Assembly: GCF_000526215.1 (NCBI RefSeq) | Contig: NZ_JAFQ01000004.1 | Coordinates: 5,704,001 to 5,768,000, forward strand | Direction of reading: 5' to 3' | DNA length: 64,000 nt | DNA from: Nocardia sp. BMG51109 | GTDB taxonomy: Bacteria; Actinomycetota; Actinomycetes; Mycobacteriales; Mycobacteriaceae | Shown: positions 29,165 through 37,731 of the stretch, one piece after another | Layout of the letters: each line of letters begins with the position of its first letter | Numbering within the stretch: position 1 is the first letter of the stretch | Notes under the pieces: generated by a model | What the model saw: the letters and a program-made list of their open reading frames with translations, nothing else | Told to the model about the DNA's origin: nothing | Databases searched by the model: none | Position numbers and translations under genes: made by a program

Positions 29165-29779
29165 TCACGCCGTGCGCGAGAACACCGCCACCAGAAAGTC
29201 GGACTCGTCGGTGAACGGGCGCAGGTCCCATGTCGACAGCCGCAGATCCACTGTGAGTCCGGCGTTTTCGGCGTCGGCCAGGAACTGCGGGAACTCGTAG
29301 CCGCGATCGGCGCCGAACCCCACCACCGCTCGACCGTCCGGGGCGAGGTGGCGGGCGAACCCGGCCAGCACGGCCTCCCGCGTGGACGGCGCCAGGAATG
29401 TCATGACGTTTCCCGCGCACACGATGGCGTCGAAGTCGGCGGCGATGCCGCGGCCCGGCAGATCCAGTGCGGCGAGATCGCCGACCATCCAGGTCGGGCC
29501 GGGATGGTCCTGCTCCGCGGCGGCGATCAGCACCGGGTCGACGTCGACGCCGACCACGACGTGACCGGCTCGGTGCAGGTAGCCACCCACACGCCCCGGA
29601 CCGCACCCCGCGTCCAGGATCCGGGCGCCGCGCTCGAGCATGGCATCGACCAGCCGCGCCTCCCCGACGATGTCCCGGCCTTCGGCCGCCATCGTCCGAA
29701 ACCGCTCCACATACCACGTCGAATGCGCCGGATCGGCAGCAGTGAGTTCCTCCCACTGGCTGGGGGTACGTCCGCTCAT
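29165..29779 (-). CDS. Class I SAM-dependent methyltransferase (204 aa)
   Basis: Rossmann motif I is ARILDAGCGPGRVGGYL; the acidic end of strand 2 is VVGVDVDP, then MVGDLAALDLPG and an AGNVMTFL motif IV. This is the Methyltransf_25/11 type acting on small molecules. ATG 29779 is favoured because GAGGAGTGGAG precedes it. The acceptor is unknown; neighbours give no pathway. It is 92 bp downstream of a TetR gene on the same strand. Confidence 0.85.
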   Translation of the reverse strand: MSGRTPSQWEELTAADPAHSTWYVERFRTMAAEGRDIVGEARLVDAMLERGARILDAGCGPGRVGGYLHRAGHVVVGVDVDPVLIAAAEQDHPGPTWMVGDLAALDLPGRGIAADFDAIVCAGNVMTFLAPSTREAVLAGFARHLAPDGRAVVGFGADRGYEFPQFLADAENAGLTVDLRLSTWDLRPFTDESDFLVAVFSRTA

Positions 29780-29871
29780 CGTCTCCACTCCTCAACTCGG
29801 GCCCGCCTCCGAACCACTGTGCCAAACCACCTCCGGCGACGTGCCGCCGCTCCGGCAACGGTGCACCTGGG

Positions 29872-30483
29872 CTACGAGGGTGGTCGGAGGATGGCGTCGA
29901 CGGCGGTGTACAGGGTTCGGGTTTCGGATTCGAGGATCGAGTCCTCGGCGGGGAGTGCTCGCTCCATCGAGAGTCCGTTGAGGACCGTGCACAGGAATCT
30001 GGCGCGCCGTGCGGTGTCGCCTTCGGTCAGTGCGCCTTCGGCGGTGAGGACCGTCAGCCAGTACTCGACGCGGCGCTGTCCCTGCTGCTCCATGGCCAGG
30101 TATGCGGCGCGCCGCTCGTCGGTCGGCTCGGGAGTGATGAAGGCCTCGGTGACCTTGGCCCAAGCCTCGCGCGCCTGCCGGCCCACTCCGGCGGGCGCGA
30201 TCACCTGCCGGAGACATTCGACCAGCCGGTCGCGGGCCGGTTTCGAGCGGTCGTGGATGATCTGGTTGTCGGGGAGGGCGACGTCGTAGATGGTGGTGAG
30301 CACCACGTCGCGTAGCTCGCGTTGCGTCGGGAAGTGATACCGGAGCGAGCCGGTGCTCACCCCGGCCCTCGCCGCGACCGCCCGCACGGTCAGTGCTGCG
30401 CCGGCATCCTCGCCGATCATCTCCGCGGCCGCCACGATGACCTTCTCTCGGGAGCTGAGACCGCGCTTGCCCTGGTTCGTCAT
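29872..30483 (-). CDS. TetR-family regulator (203 aa)
   Basis: HTH: SSREKVIVAAAEMIGEDAGAA, VRAVAARAGVSTGSLRYHFPTQRELRD, typical of the BetI/KstR2-like group with LRYHF. The C-terminal helical domain has REAWAKVTEAFITPEP and GLSMERALP. The start ATG 30483 follows GAGAAGG. The divergent gap to the next gene carries a 9-bp-arm inverted repeat, so autoregulation and control of the membrane protein at 30597 are likely. Confidence 0.9.
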   Translation of the reverse strand: MTNQGKRGLSSREKVIVAAAEMIGEDAGAALTVRAVAARAGVSTGSLRYHFPTQRELRDVVLTTIYDVALPDNQIIHDRSKPARDRLVECLRQVIAPAGVGRQAREAWAKVTEAFITPEPTDERRAAYLAMEQQGQRRVEYWLTVLTAEGALTEGDTARRARFLCTVLNGLSMERALPAEDSILESETRTLYTAVDAILRPPS

Positions 30484-30505
30484 CTCGACCACCTTCTCAC
30501 ATCCG

Positions 30506-30537
30506 ACTAACACAATGTACTAGCACACTGTGTTAGT
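30506..30537. promoter_or_regulatory. ACTAACACA-N14-TGTGTTAGT operator
   Basis: A perfect 9-bp-arm inverted repeat (30506-30514 and 30529-30537) lies in the TetR/membrane-protein divergent gap. A further half-site GTGTTAGT occurs at 30564-30571. The arms contain the ACAC/GTGT pattern seen in many TetR operators. Confidence 0.6.
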
Positions 30538-30596
30538 GTTGCGCCGACGCCGGTAGTACAGCGTGTTAGTCCATGTCCGGGAAATAAGGAGAAGTC

Positions 30597-31250
30597 GTGT
30601 TCGAGGAGAGGCGGCGGCGTAGGGCCGCCCAGCGCGTGAAGGGCGGGGACGGTCGGGCTCTCGAACGTTTTCGCTGGTGGCAGCTGCCGGGCCGGGCGCT
30701 GTTCCATCTGGGGCCGCAGCGAGGTGACGGCCGGCAGTGGGCGTACGCCGTCGATGTCCGGCATTGGCAGAACCAAGGGTCCGGCGACGTGAAGGCGCAC
30801 TTGTATCTCGACGGCAGGCATCACGCCGAGTCCAAGCTGCCCGCGCTCTTTCCCGTCGAGGGCGGCGCGATCGAGGTGGCGATGAGCGGCTTCGGGATCA
30901 AGCGGTGCCACTACGTCGGCGTTGACGGCACCGAGCGGCAGCTCGTCCCGGACCCTCGCTCGGCCGAGGGACGCCGCGCCAACCTCGACCGCAAGCACCC
31001 GGTGGTGAGTCGGTCGATCGGCTTCGTCTCGCTGGTCATGCTGCTGATCGGCGCGGCACTTCTCGCCGTGCAGATTATCGAACCCGTTTCCGCGATCCCG
31101 CCGATCGCCGAATCCATCGGGAGCTTCCGATCGCCGATCAGCCTGCCGGTGTGGCTCAACATCGCACTCGGGCTCGCTGCCGCGCTGGGCAGCACGGAAC
31201 GGGCGCTCCGCCTGCGTTACAACTGGCTGCTCGACGGCGCGGCGAACTGA
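30597..31250 (+). CDS. Hypothetical membrane-anchored protein (217 aa)
   Basis: It starts at GTG 30597 after AAGGAGAA. The first about 135 residues are soluble and basic, with FRWWQLPGRALFHL and a beta-rich stretch (KAHLYLDGRHHAESKLPALF). Two hydrophobic helices follow at about 140-162 and 180-197, with a basic C terminus (RALRLRYNWLLDG). The arrangement suggests a cytoplasmic domain on a membrane hairpin. No family was recognised. Probably controlled by the divergent TetR. Confidence 0.75.
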   Translation: MFEERRRRRAAQRVKGGDGRALERFRWWQLPGRALFHLGPQRGDGRQWAYAVDVRHWQNQGSGDVKAHLYLDGRHHAESKLPALFPVEGGAIEVAMSGFGIKRCHYVGVDGTERQLVPDPRSAEGRRANLDRKHPVVSRSIGFVSLVMLLIGAALLAVQIIEPVSAIPPIAESIGSFRSPISLPVWLNIALGLAAALGSTERALRLRYNWLLDGAAN

Positions 31251-31327
31251 TGACGAGACGAATTGACTGTGCCCCTGCGGCACCGGGTGGAGTTGTGGCG
31301 GTATCGGCACGAGTGCGGGAGATCGGA

Positions 31328-32824
31328 ATGATTCGAAGAAGTAGCGCGGTACTGGCGGCCGCCGCGATCGTAGCGGGGGCGTTGGTCGCGGCACCGGCCT
31401 CGGCCGAAGAGAACCCGGCGGCACAGGTGCAGTGGGGTGCGTGCCCCGCGGAGGTCGCCGCCGAATCGCCCGAATTGCAGTGTGCCACTGTGCCGGTGCC
31501 CGTGGATTACTCCGCACCGGACGGCGGCACGATCGATCTCATGATCTCGAAAATGCCCAGCACCGATCCGGCCGGGCGGCGCGGTGTGCTGCTGCTCAAT
31601 CCCGGTGGGCCGGGTGGGTCCGGGTTGACCATGGCGACGCTGCTCGCGTCGAGAGGGCTGCCGGAGAGCGTCCGGGACAGCTATGACCTGATCGGCATGG
31701 ATACCCGCGGCATCGGCCACTCCGCGGCGGTGAGCTGCGGCTTCACCATCGATGGCAAATACACCGGCAATATCCCGCCGTATGCGGTCGACGACGCGGC
31801 GGTCACCGAGCAGGCGAAGGTCGCCGAGGATGTCGCCGACCGGTGCGCGGCCAACGACAAGGACGGCCGGATGCGCACGCTGTCGACGGCGAACATGGCC
31901 CGCGACCTCGACCGGATCCGGGCGGCGCTCGGCGAGGAGAAGGCGAGCTTCTACGGCGCGTCCTACGGCTCGGCGCTCGGCGCCGCGTATGCGTCGATGT
32001 TCCCGGAGCGGTCGGACCGGATCGTGCTCGACAGCAACCTCGCGGATACCTATCTCGATCAGGACGGAATCCGCCGGTTCGCCCTCGGCGCCGAGGATAC
32101 GTTCCCGGCATTCGCGGCATGGCTCGCGGAGCGAGACGGCGAGTACCACCTGGGTTCGACGCCGGATGCGGTGCGCGAGAAGTACTTCGAACTCGCGGAG
32201 CATCTCGACAAGACCCCGATGCCCGACCTCGACGGCCGAGCCTTCCGGTTCATCACCTACTTCGGGCTCTACAGCCCGGAGAAATACGGCTCGACCGCGG
32301 ACATCTGGCGGTCGGTGCGCGACAACGACGCGGAGGGCCTCCGGCGGGCGCTGGGGGTGGACGGCGCGGCGCCGCCCGCGACGGGGCCGCACCCGGTCGA
32401 CAACTCGTGGTCGGTGTTCATCTCGGTGACGTGCAACGACGTCGCGTGGCCGAAGGGGGTCGAGCCGTACCGGCGCGCGGTCGCCGAGGATCGCGGGAAG
32501 TACCCGCTCTTCGGCGCGGCCGGTGCCAACGTGATGCCGTGCGCCTTCTGGCACAACGAGCCCGCGGAGCCGCCGGTCCGGGTCGGCAACCAGGGGCCGA
32601 ACAACGTCCTGCTCGTGCAGAACCGGCGAGATCCGGTGACGCCGTACCGGAATGCGGAACTGCTGCGCGAGAAGTTCGGTGACCGTGCGCGTTTGGTGAG
32701 TGTCGACCAGAGCGGCCACGGCGCCTATGTCCTGCACGACAACGCCTGCTCGAAGGCGACGGTCACGGCCTTCCTGGTCGACGGAACGATGCCGGCGGAC
32801 GACCTGTCCTGCCCGGCAGGCTGA
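31328..32824 (+). CDS. Secreted alpha/beta hydrolase, tripeptidyl aminopeptidase-like (498 aa)
   Basis: A Sec signal peptide is clear (MIRRSSAVLAAAAIVAGALV ... APASAEE). The catalytic parts are the oxyanion NPGGPGGSG, the nucleophile elbow GASYGSALG, Asp in LLVQNRRDPVTP and His in QSGHGAYV, with the TAP-like C-terminal domain. The order and length match Streptomyces secreted tripeptidyl aminopeptidases and mycobacterial exported esterase/proteases of the same fold. ATG 31328 is used because the signal peptide begins there; longer frames to 31151 overlap the previous gene. Two Cys pairs (CAFWH, DNACS, LSCPAG) suggest extracellular disulfides. Confidence 0.9.
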   Translation: MIRRSSAVLAAAAIVAGALVAAPASAEENPAAQVQWGACPAEVAAESPELQCATVPVPVDYSAPDGGTIDLMISKMPSTDPAGRRGVLLLNPGGPGGSGLTMATLLASRGLPESVRDSYDLIGMDTRGIGHSAAVSCGFTIDGKYTGNIPPYAVDDAAVTEQAKVAEDVADRCAANDKDGRMRTLSTANMARDLDRIRAALGEEKASFYGASYGSALGAAYASMFPERSDRIVLDSNLADTYLDQDGIRRFALGAEDTFPAFAAWLAERDGEYHLGSTPDAVREKYFELAEHLDKTPMPDLDGRAFRFITYFGLYSPEKYGSTADIWRSVRDNDAEGLRRALGVDGAAPPATGPHPVDNSWSVFISVTCNDVAWPKGVEPYRRAVAEDRGKYPLFGAAGANVMPCAFWHNEPAEPPVRVGNQGPNNVLLVQNRRDPVTPYRNAELLREKFGDRARLVSVDQSGHGAYVLHDNACSKATVTAFLVDGTMPADDLSCPAG

Positions 32825-32831
32825 TCCGGGC

Positions 32832-33557
32832 TCACCAGGGGACGACGCCCTCGTCGTCGAAGAAGCCGCCGCGCGGTCCGTCGTCCGGCAGGGTGGCGAG
32901 CCGGATCGCGATGGCGGCGCCTTGCGCGGGTGTCCTGGGTGCGTCGAAGCCGGTGAAATCGGTGGCGACGTAACCGGGACAGCCGGCGTTCACGATGATG
33001 TTCGTGTCGGCGAGGCGGCGGGCGTACTGCGCCGTGACGCTGTTGAGCATCGACTTCGACGGTGCGTACGCGGCCAGGATCGGGCCGGTCCGCAGTGTCA
33101 GGGAGCCCATGTTGCTCGACATGTTGACGATGCGCGGCGAGTCGGCACGGGCGAGCAGCGGGAGCATCGCGTTGGTCACCCGAACGACCCCGAACACGTT
33201 CGTGTCGAGGACGGAGCGGACGACGTCGAGATCGAGCGTCGTCGGGTCCTGCGCGCCACCGTCGGTCCGGCCGCCGATGCCCGCATTGTTGACCAGCACA
33301 TCCAGCCGTCCTGCCGTCTGCTCGACGGTCGCCGCCGCCGCGGTGACGCTGTCGTCGGAGGTGACGTCGAGGGCGACCCCGAACGCGTCGGCGCCCGCGG
33401 CACGCAGCCGCCGGACGGCCTCCTCGCGCCTGGCGTCGTCGCGGGCTCCCACCGCGACCGTGAAGCCGATCGCTCCGAGGCCCTGGGCGATGGCGAAGCC
33501 GATTCCCTTGTTCGCGCCGGTGACCAGCGCGGTCTTCGTGTCGTTCACGCGGTCCAT
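32832..33557 (-). CDS. Short-chain dehydrogenase/reductase (241 aa)
   Basis: Classical SDR: the cofactor motif is TGANKGIGFAIA, then LVNNAGIG, Ser in NMSSNMGS, and Tyr/Lys in YAPSKSML. Asp/Arg after strand 2 (GARDD) points to NADP(H). Resembles the carbonyl-reductase-like group annotated near LysR genes. It is divergent from a LysR regulator with a palindromic gap, which is the usual arrangement for a LysR target. It converges with the secreted hydrolase. Confidence 0.9.
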   Translation of the reverse strand: MDRVNDTKTALVTGANKGIGFAIAQGLGAIGFTVAVGARDDARREEAVRRLRAAGADAFGVALDVTSDDSVTAAAATVEQTAGRLDVLVNNAGIGGRTDGGAQDPTTLDLDVVRSVLDTNVFGVVRVTNAMLPLLARADSPRIVNMSSNMGSLTLRTGPILAAYAPSKSMLNSVTAQYARRLADTNIIVNAGCPGYVATDFTGFDAPRTPAQGAAIAIRLATLPDDGPRGGFFDDEGVVPW

Positions 33558-33605
33558 GGTCGGCGGGCCGCGCGCTTGCGGTCCAAGACCGATCCGGTTC
33601 GGTGC

Positions 33606-33622
33606 GATACCCGCCAGGTATC
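33606..33622. promoter_or_regulatory. GATACC-CGCCA-GGTATC, LysR-type box
   Basis: A perfect 6-bp-arm palindrome lies 20 bp before the LysR start in the 84-bp divergent gap. It fits a LysR recognition site controlling the SDR and lysR genes. Confidence 0.5.
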
Positions 33623-33641
33623 AGCCGGGTAGGCTTCTCGT

Positions 33642-34523
33642 GTGGACGACCTCGAGACCCGCGAGCTCCGGTACTTCGTCGCCGTCGCCGAGGAATTGCA
33701 CTTCGGTCGCGCCGCCGACCGGCTCGGGATCGCGCAACCGCCGCTCTCCCGGGCGATCCGGCAGCTGGAGCACCGGCTCGGCGTCCGGCTCTTCGACCGC
33801 GATCGCCGCGGCGTGGCGCTCACCGAGGCCGGCCGGGCGCTCCTGCGGGAGGCCCGAGCGGCCCTCGATGCGGTCGCGGCCGCCGCGCGCCGGACGCGGC
33901 GTGCCGGAAATCCGGAGCGGCCGCTGGTGCTCGCGACGAAGGCCGGGGCGTCGCACGAGCTGCTGAGCCGGCTTCTCGACGTGTGTGCGGGCGAACCCGG
34001 CGTGCCACCCGTCGAGGTCCTCCTGTGCGAGGTCGGCGAGCAGGCGGGGCTGCTGCGCGACGGGCACGCCGACGTGGCGCTCATGCATCGCCCGTTCGAC
34101 GACCTCGCCGGGTTCGATACCGAAAACCTCTGCGTCGAAGGCCAAGTCGCGATCCTTCCCGCGAAGCATCCGCTCGCGTCGCGCGAGCGGCTCACGCTGG
34201 CGGATGTCCGCGATGTGCCGGACCTGCCGATCGCTCGATGGCCGCGGCTGGACGGGACCTACCCGGACGGGCCCGGACCGGAGGTGCACACCCAGTCGAA
34301 ACTCGCTCAGCTCGTGGCGCTCGGTAGGACGCTGCTCGTCATCCCCGCCTCCAGCCGGGCCTGGCAGTGGCCCGAACACGTCGCGGTACCCGTCGTCGAC
34401 GCGCCGGACGTCACGACGGTGATCGCGTGGCCGCCGCACAGTCGATCCGCGGCGGTTGCCGCGGTCGTCCGGGCGGCGGCCGGGATCGGCGACGCCGAAC
34501 TGTCTTCGCCCGCAGCGATATAA
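33642..34523 (+). CDS. LysR-family regulator (293 aa)
   Basis: N-terminal winged HTH: LRYFVAVAEELHFGRAADRLGIAQPPLSRAIRQLEHRLGVRLFDRD. The C-terminal periplasmic-binding-like effector domain includes the DGHADVALMHRP region. The start is GTG 33642. It is divergent from the SDR gene, its probable target. The stop abuts the stop of the convergent TetR gene with no spacer. Confidence 0.92.
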   Translation: MDDLETRELRYFVAVAEELHFGRAADRLGIAQPPLSRAIRQLEHRLGVRLFDRDRRGVALTEAGRALLREARAALDAVAAAARRTRRAGNPERPLVLATKAGASHELLSRLLDVCAGEPGVPPVEVLLCEVGEQAGLLRDGHADVALMHRPFDDLAGFDTENLCVEGQVAILPAKHPLASRERLTLADVRDVPDLPIARWPRLDGTYPDGPGPEVHTQSKLAQLVALGRTLLVIPASSRAWQWPEHVAVPVVDAPDVTTVIAWPPHSRSAAVAAVVRAAAGIGDAELSSPAAI

Positions 34524-35423
34524 CTACTTTCGCGCGGCCGCCTTGGCGGGACGGCGGGGTGATGTCTTGGCCGTCGTGGTCCGCTTGGCCGTCGTCTTCT
34601 TGGCGGGTGCCTTCGCGGCCGTCGTCGTCTTCTTGGCTGTCGTCTTCGTGGTCGCGGCCTTCGTGGTCGCGGCCTTCGCCGGGGCCTTCTTGGCGGCGGA
34701 CCTCTTCGGCTTGGTGGCCGAGCCGGATTCGATCAGCCGGGCGGCGTGCTCCAGGACGCAGTCGAGGCCGTACTCGAAGTTGCGGTCGTCGGGGGCGCCG
34801 CTGTGCAAGCCCTTCGAACTCGCTTCCGCCAGTAGGGGAGTGGTGTCGGGGGAGATGGTGAGGTTTTCGTAGTAGGCGCTCGGGCCGGCCTCGGATTCCT
34901 TGTTCTTATCGTAAAGGCGTTGCAGCACAACGGTTCCGTGGACATGCAGCTGGACCGCCGAGTAGGTGTCGACGGCGTCGTCCAGCGACAGCCCGGCCTC
35001 GACGAGGTTGGCGATCACCTGCTCGGTCTGGCGGGCGCCGAGCTGCGCGGCCTCGGGGCTCAGCGCCGACCTGATCAGGATGAGATCGCAGAGGATCGGG
35101 TTGCCCCGGAACGTATCCCGCATCGTGCGAGCGTGCCTGCGCAGCGACTCCTGCCAGCCGCGGGCCTCGACGAACGGGGTGACGAAGTCGACGTACTGGC
35201 GCAGGGCGCGGTCGGTCATCGCGTTGAGCAGGTCGTCCTTCTTGCGGAAGTACCAGTAGATGCTCGTGACGCCGACGTCGAGATGCTTGCCCAGCATCGG
35301 CATGCTCAGGTTGTCCAGCGACACCTGCTCGGCCAGCTCGAACGCACCGTCGAGAATATCCTCGGGATTGAGGGAACCGCGCTCGCGCCGCGGTCGTTTC
35401 TCCGCGGTTGCCCGCTTAGCCAT
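34524..35423 (-). CDS. TetR-family regulator with a lysine/alanine-rich, histone-H1-like C-terminal tail (299 aa)
   Basis: Residues about 1-235 are a TetR: LNPEDILDGAFELAEQ, MPMLGKHLDVGVTSIYWYFRKKDDLLNAM, then a TetR_C ligand domain (FRGNPILCDLILIRSALSPEAA). The last about 62 residues are low-complexity Lys/Ala/Thr/Pro with 16 Lys and 5 Arg and no acidic residue (for example AKKAPAKAATTKAATTK). Such tails are known in mycobacterial HupB and in histone H1 but are rare on TetR proteins. The tail should be disordered and may add non-specific DNA binding. The start is ATG 35423. It is divergent from an SDR gene, its likely target. Confidence 0.88.
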   Translation of the reverse strand: MAKRATAEKRPRRERGSLNPEDILDGAFELAEQVSLDNLSMPMLGKHLDVGVTSIYWYFRKKDDLLNAMTDRALRQYVDFVTPFVEARGWQESLRRHARTMRDTFRGNPILCDLILIRSALSPEAAQLGARQTEQVIANLVEAGLSLDDAVDTYSAVQLHVHGTVVLQRLYDKNKESEAGPSAYYENLTISPDTTPLLAEASSKGLHSGAPDDRNFEYGLDCVLEHAARLIESGSATKPKRSAAKKAPAKAATTKAATTKTTAKKTTTAAKAPAKKTTAKRTTTAKTSPRRPAKAAARK

Positions 35424-35613
35424 GTTCGTGACCACCTCCGTGAAGTCCGCTCCGATGCAGCTGTTTCCGGTCCGGGGGACCGGCGGGGAACACCGATCGT
35501 ACACGTAACCGTAACGCATACCGCTAGGTCTTCTACCGGCGCGTTGCCGGCGCCGGGGCGGTGTAGCCGCGGGTGTGCCGAGGCGAACGCTCCGCGGATT
35601 GCTACGGAATATA

Positions 35614-35628
35614 ATACAGTAAGTGTAT
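35614..35628. promoter_or_regulatory. ATACA-GTAAG-TGTAT operator-like palindrome
   Basis: The 313-bp divergent gap 35424-35736 between the tailed TetR and the SDR holds this 5-bp-arm palindrome in an AT-rich patch (GGAATATAATACAG). It also holds a direct repeat, CGTAACCGTAAC, near 35504-35515. The 8-mer ATACAGTA recurs in the crotonase operator at 47089-47096. Nothing else was recognised in the gap. Confidence 0.45.
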
Positions 35629-35736
35629 CGGTCACTGTGCCGGCCGACGGCAGGAGAACGCGTTCGCTGCATGCCGGAGGCCCTGTCGGCAGTTGCCGCA
35701 GCGGAACTCGAGAACAACGGAAGAAGCGGTAGTGCA

Positions 35737-36534
35737 ATGGATTTGGGGTTGAAGGACGCCGCCGCGGTGGTGGTCGGCGGCAGCCGGGGAATGGGCCTGG
35801 CCACGGCGCGCTGCCTGGCCGACGAGGGCGCCCGGGTGGCCGTGGTCGGCCGCTCCCGCGCCGACCTCGACAACGCGGTCGGTGATCTTGCTCACCGAGG
35901 CAGTCCGGACGCCCTCGGCCTGGTCGCGGACGTGCGCGACACCGCCGGGATCGATGCCGCGTTCGCCGAACTCGGAAGTCGCTGGGACGGCCGGCTCAAC
36001 GTACTGATCAATACCGTCGGGCCGACGGTGCAGGGCCGCTTCGACATGCTGACCGACGAGCAGTGGCACGAGGCCGTCGACGACGGCGTGCTGTCGATGA
36101 CCCGTTGCGTGCGCGCGGCACTGCCGCTGCTCCGCGCCGCCGACTGGGCCCGGATCGTCAACTTCTCGGCGCATTCGACTCAGCGCCAGAGCATTCCGCT
36201 GGCGGCCTACACGGCCGCGAAGGCGATGCTGACGAGCGCGTCGAAGAATCTGTCGCTGCTGCTCGCCCCGGACGAGATCCTCGTGAACGTGGTGTCGCCC
36301 GGCACGTTCGTCACCCCGTCGCTGATCGGCTGGGCTCGCTCGGTCGGTGTCGAGAGCGACGACCCCTACGAGCTGATGTCCGCGATCGCCGGCCACTACG
36401 GCCATCCGGCCCAGCTGCCCCGCGCGGGCCGCCCCGAGGAGATCGGACCGGTCGTCGCATTCCTCGCCTCGCGACGGAACTCCTACATGACCGGAGCGGA
36501 CGTCAACGTCGACGGCGGCTCCGACTTCACCTGA
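35737..36534 (+). CDS. Short-chain dehydrogenase/reductase (265 aa)
   Basis: Glycine motif VVGGSRGMGLATA, VVGRSR after strand 2, LINTVGP in place of NNAG, and Ser/Tyr/Lys in NFSAHSTQRQ and YTAAKAML. The C-terminal GADVNVDGGSDFT is typical of fatty-acid or steroid-type SDRs. The start is ATG 35737 with GGAAGAAG upstream. It is divergent from the tailed TetR. The GGSRGMG and NTVGP variants set it apart from ordinary FabG. Confidence 0.9.
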   Translation: MDLGLKDAAAVVVGGSRGMGLATARCLADEGARVAVVGRSRADLDNAVGDLAHRGSPDALGLVADVRDTAGIDAAFAELGSRWDGRLNVLINTVGPTVQGRFDMLTDEQWHEAVDDGVLSMTRCVRAALPLLRAADWARIVNFSAHSTQRQSIPLAAYTAAKAMLTSASKNLSLLLAPDEILVNVVSPGTFVTPSLIGWARSVGVESDDPYELMSAIAGHYGHPAQLPRAGRPEEIGPVVAFLASRRNSYMTGADVNVDGGSDFT

Positions 36535-36540
36535 GCCCCG

Positions 36541-37722
36541 TCACACCTGCTTGCCGTCGATCAGTGCCGCCAGTACGTCGAAGCTGTCGTGCGCCGCGAC
36601 CCCGGCGACCGCGCGCTCGACACCGACCCGCGACACCTCGAACGGCTGCATGCGCTCCCCGGCCTCGGCGGTGCAGACGGCGGCGAGGAACAGTTCGGTG
36701 ATCGCCGCCCGATACAGCGTCCACATCCGCTCGGCGTCGACACCGATACCGGCGGCGTCGAGCCGGGCGGTGTAGCGCTCGACGAGAGCGCGTTCGATCC
36801 GTCGCAGCAGCACCGGCTCGACCGAGGCATTCGCGAAGTAGGCGATATCGCGGATACCCGCACCGGCCGTCGCGATCTGCCAGTCCAGCAGTCCCGGCCC
36901 GCCCTCGGTGAAGAAGAGGTTGCCCAGGTGCGGGTCGGCGTGGATGAGCGTCCGCGGTTGCGCGGCCCAGAAGGTATCGATAGCGGCGCTGCGCCGGTAG
37001 AAGATTCGGCACCGTTGCTTCATCGCGTCGGGGACGAGATCGGCGGCATGCCCGGTGATCTGCCCCAGGAACTGCCGGCGGATGAGATCGCCGAGGCGGA
37101 TATCGGCCGCCGTCCGCACGGCGAGCGGACGGAGATCACCGGCGAACCGGCCGGTCCCCCAGAACGCGGCATGCAGATCGGCCATGGCGTCGACGACGGC
37201 CTCCGCCTCGTCCCGCGTCACCGTGTCGACAACGGTGCGGAACTGCGCCACCTCCGAGAGATCCTCCAGGACCAGAATGTTCCGCCGCCGAATCCGATCA
37301 TGCTGCGCCACATGGCATCGCGGCACCCGGACCGGCGGATTCGGACCCAGCGCGCGGTAGGCGTGCACCTCCCGGGTCCCCAGCCGGAAGACGTTCATCA
37401 AGACGTGCTGAAGATAATCCCGCGGCGGCAGTTTCACGAACAACTGCTCCGGAATATCGCCGCGATCGGATTTCACGGCCATGCGAGCGCGCGCCGCCGT
37501 GCCGGAGCCGGACTCCAGCACGCGCACCGAGTCGATCGCGCCCGGCGGAGCACCGAGCGCGGTCGCGAGCCAGCGTGCGGTGATCTCCTCGGCTCGCCGC
37601 GGAATAGCTGCCGGGCCGGGCACGACGCGATCGAGCCCGGCCCGAAGCCCTTCTCGCGCAGCCAGTCCCACAGCGAGACCCGTCGTGAACCATCGCACGC
37701 TCATGAGCGCGCCCACCGGCAC
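36541..37722 (-). CDS. Aminoglycoside/ecdysteroid-kinase-like phosphotransferase (393 aa)
   Basis: APH/choline-kinase fold: N-lobe SGSGTAARARMAVKS and LFVKLPP (ATP Lys), the catalytic loop LIHADPHLGNLFF (Brenner motif), and the metal motif LLDWQIATAGAGIRDIAYF. It most resembles the EcKinase/DUF1679-like phosphotransferases common in mycobacteria and Nocardia, whose substrates are mostly unknown. It is the last gene of the NorQD-type operon, starting 10 bp after the 141-aa gene. GTG 37722 has GAGG upstream; ATG 37704 is the alternative. Role in the operon: perhaps phosphorylation of a small substrate or product. Confidence 0.85.
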   Translation of the reverse strand: MPVGALMSVRWFTTGLAVGLAAREGLRAGLDRVVPGPAAIPRRAEEITARWLATALGAPPGAIDSVRVLESGSGTAARARMAVKSDRGDIPEQLFVKLPPRDYLQHVLMNVFRLGTREVHAYRALGPNPPVRVPRCHVAQHDRIRRRNILVLEDLSEVAQFRTVVDTVTRDEAEAVVDAMADLHAAFWGTGRFAGDLRPLAVRTAADIRLGDLIRRQFLGQITGHAADLVPDAMKQRCRIFYRRSAAIDTFWAAQPRTLIHADPHLGNLFFTEGGPGLLDWQIATAGAGIRDIAYFANASVEPVLLRRIERALVERYTARLDAAGIGVDAERMWTLYRAAITELFLAAVCTAEAGERMQPFEVSRVGVERAVAGVAAHDSFDVLAALIDGKQV

Positions 37723-37731
37723 GACGCTGCC

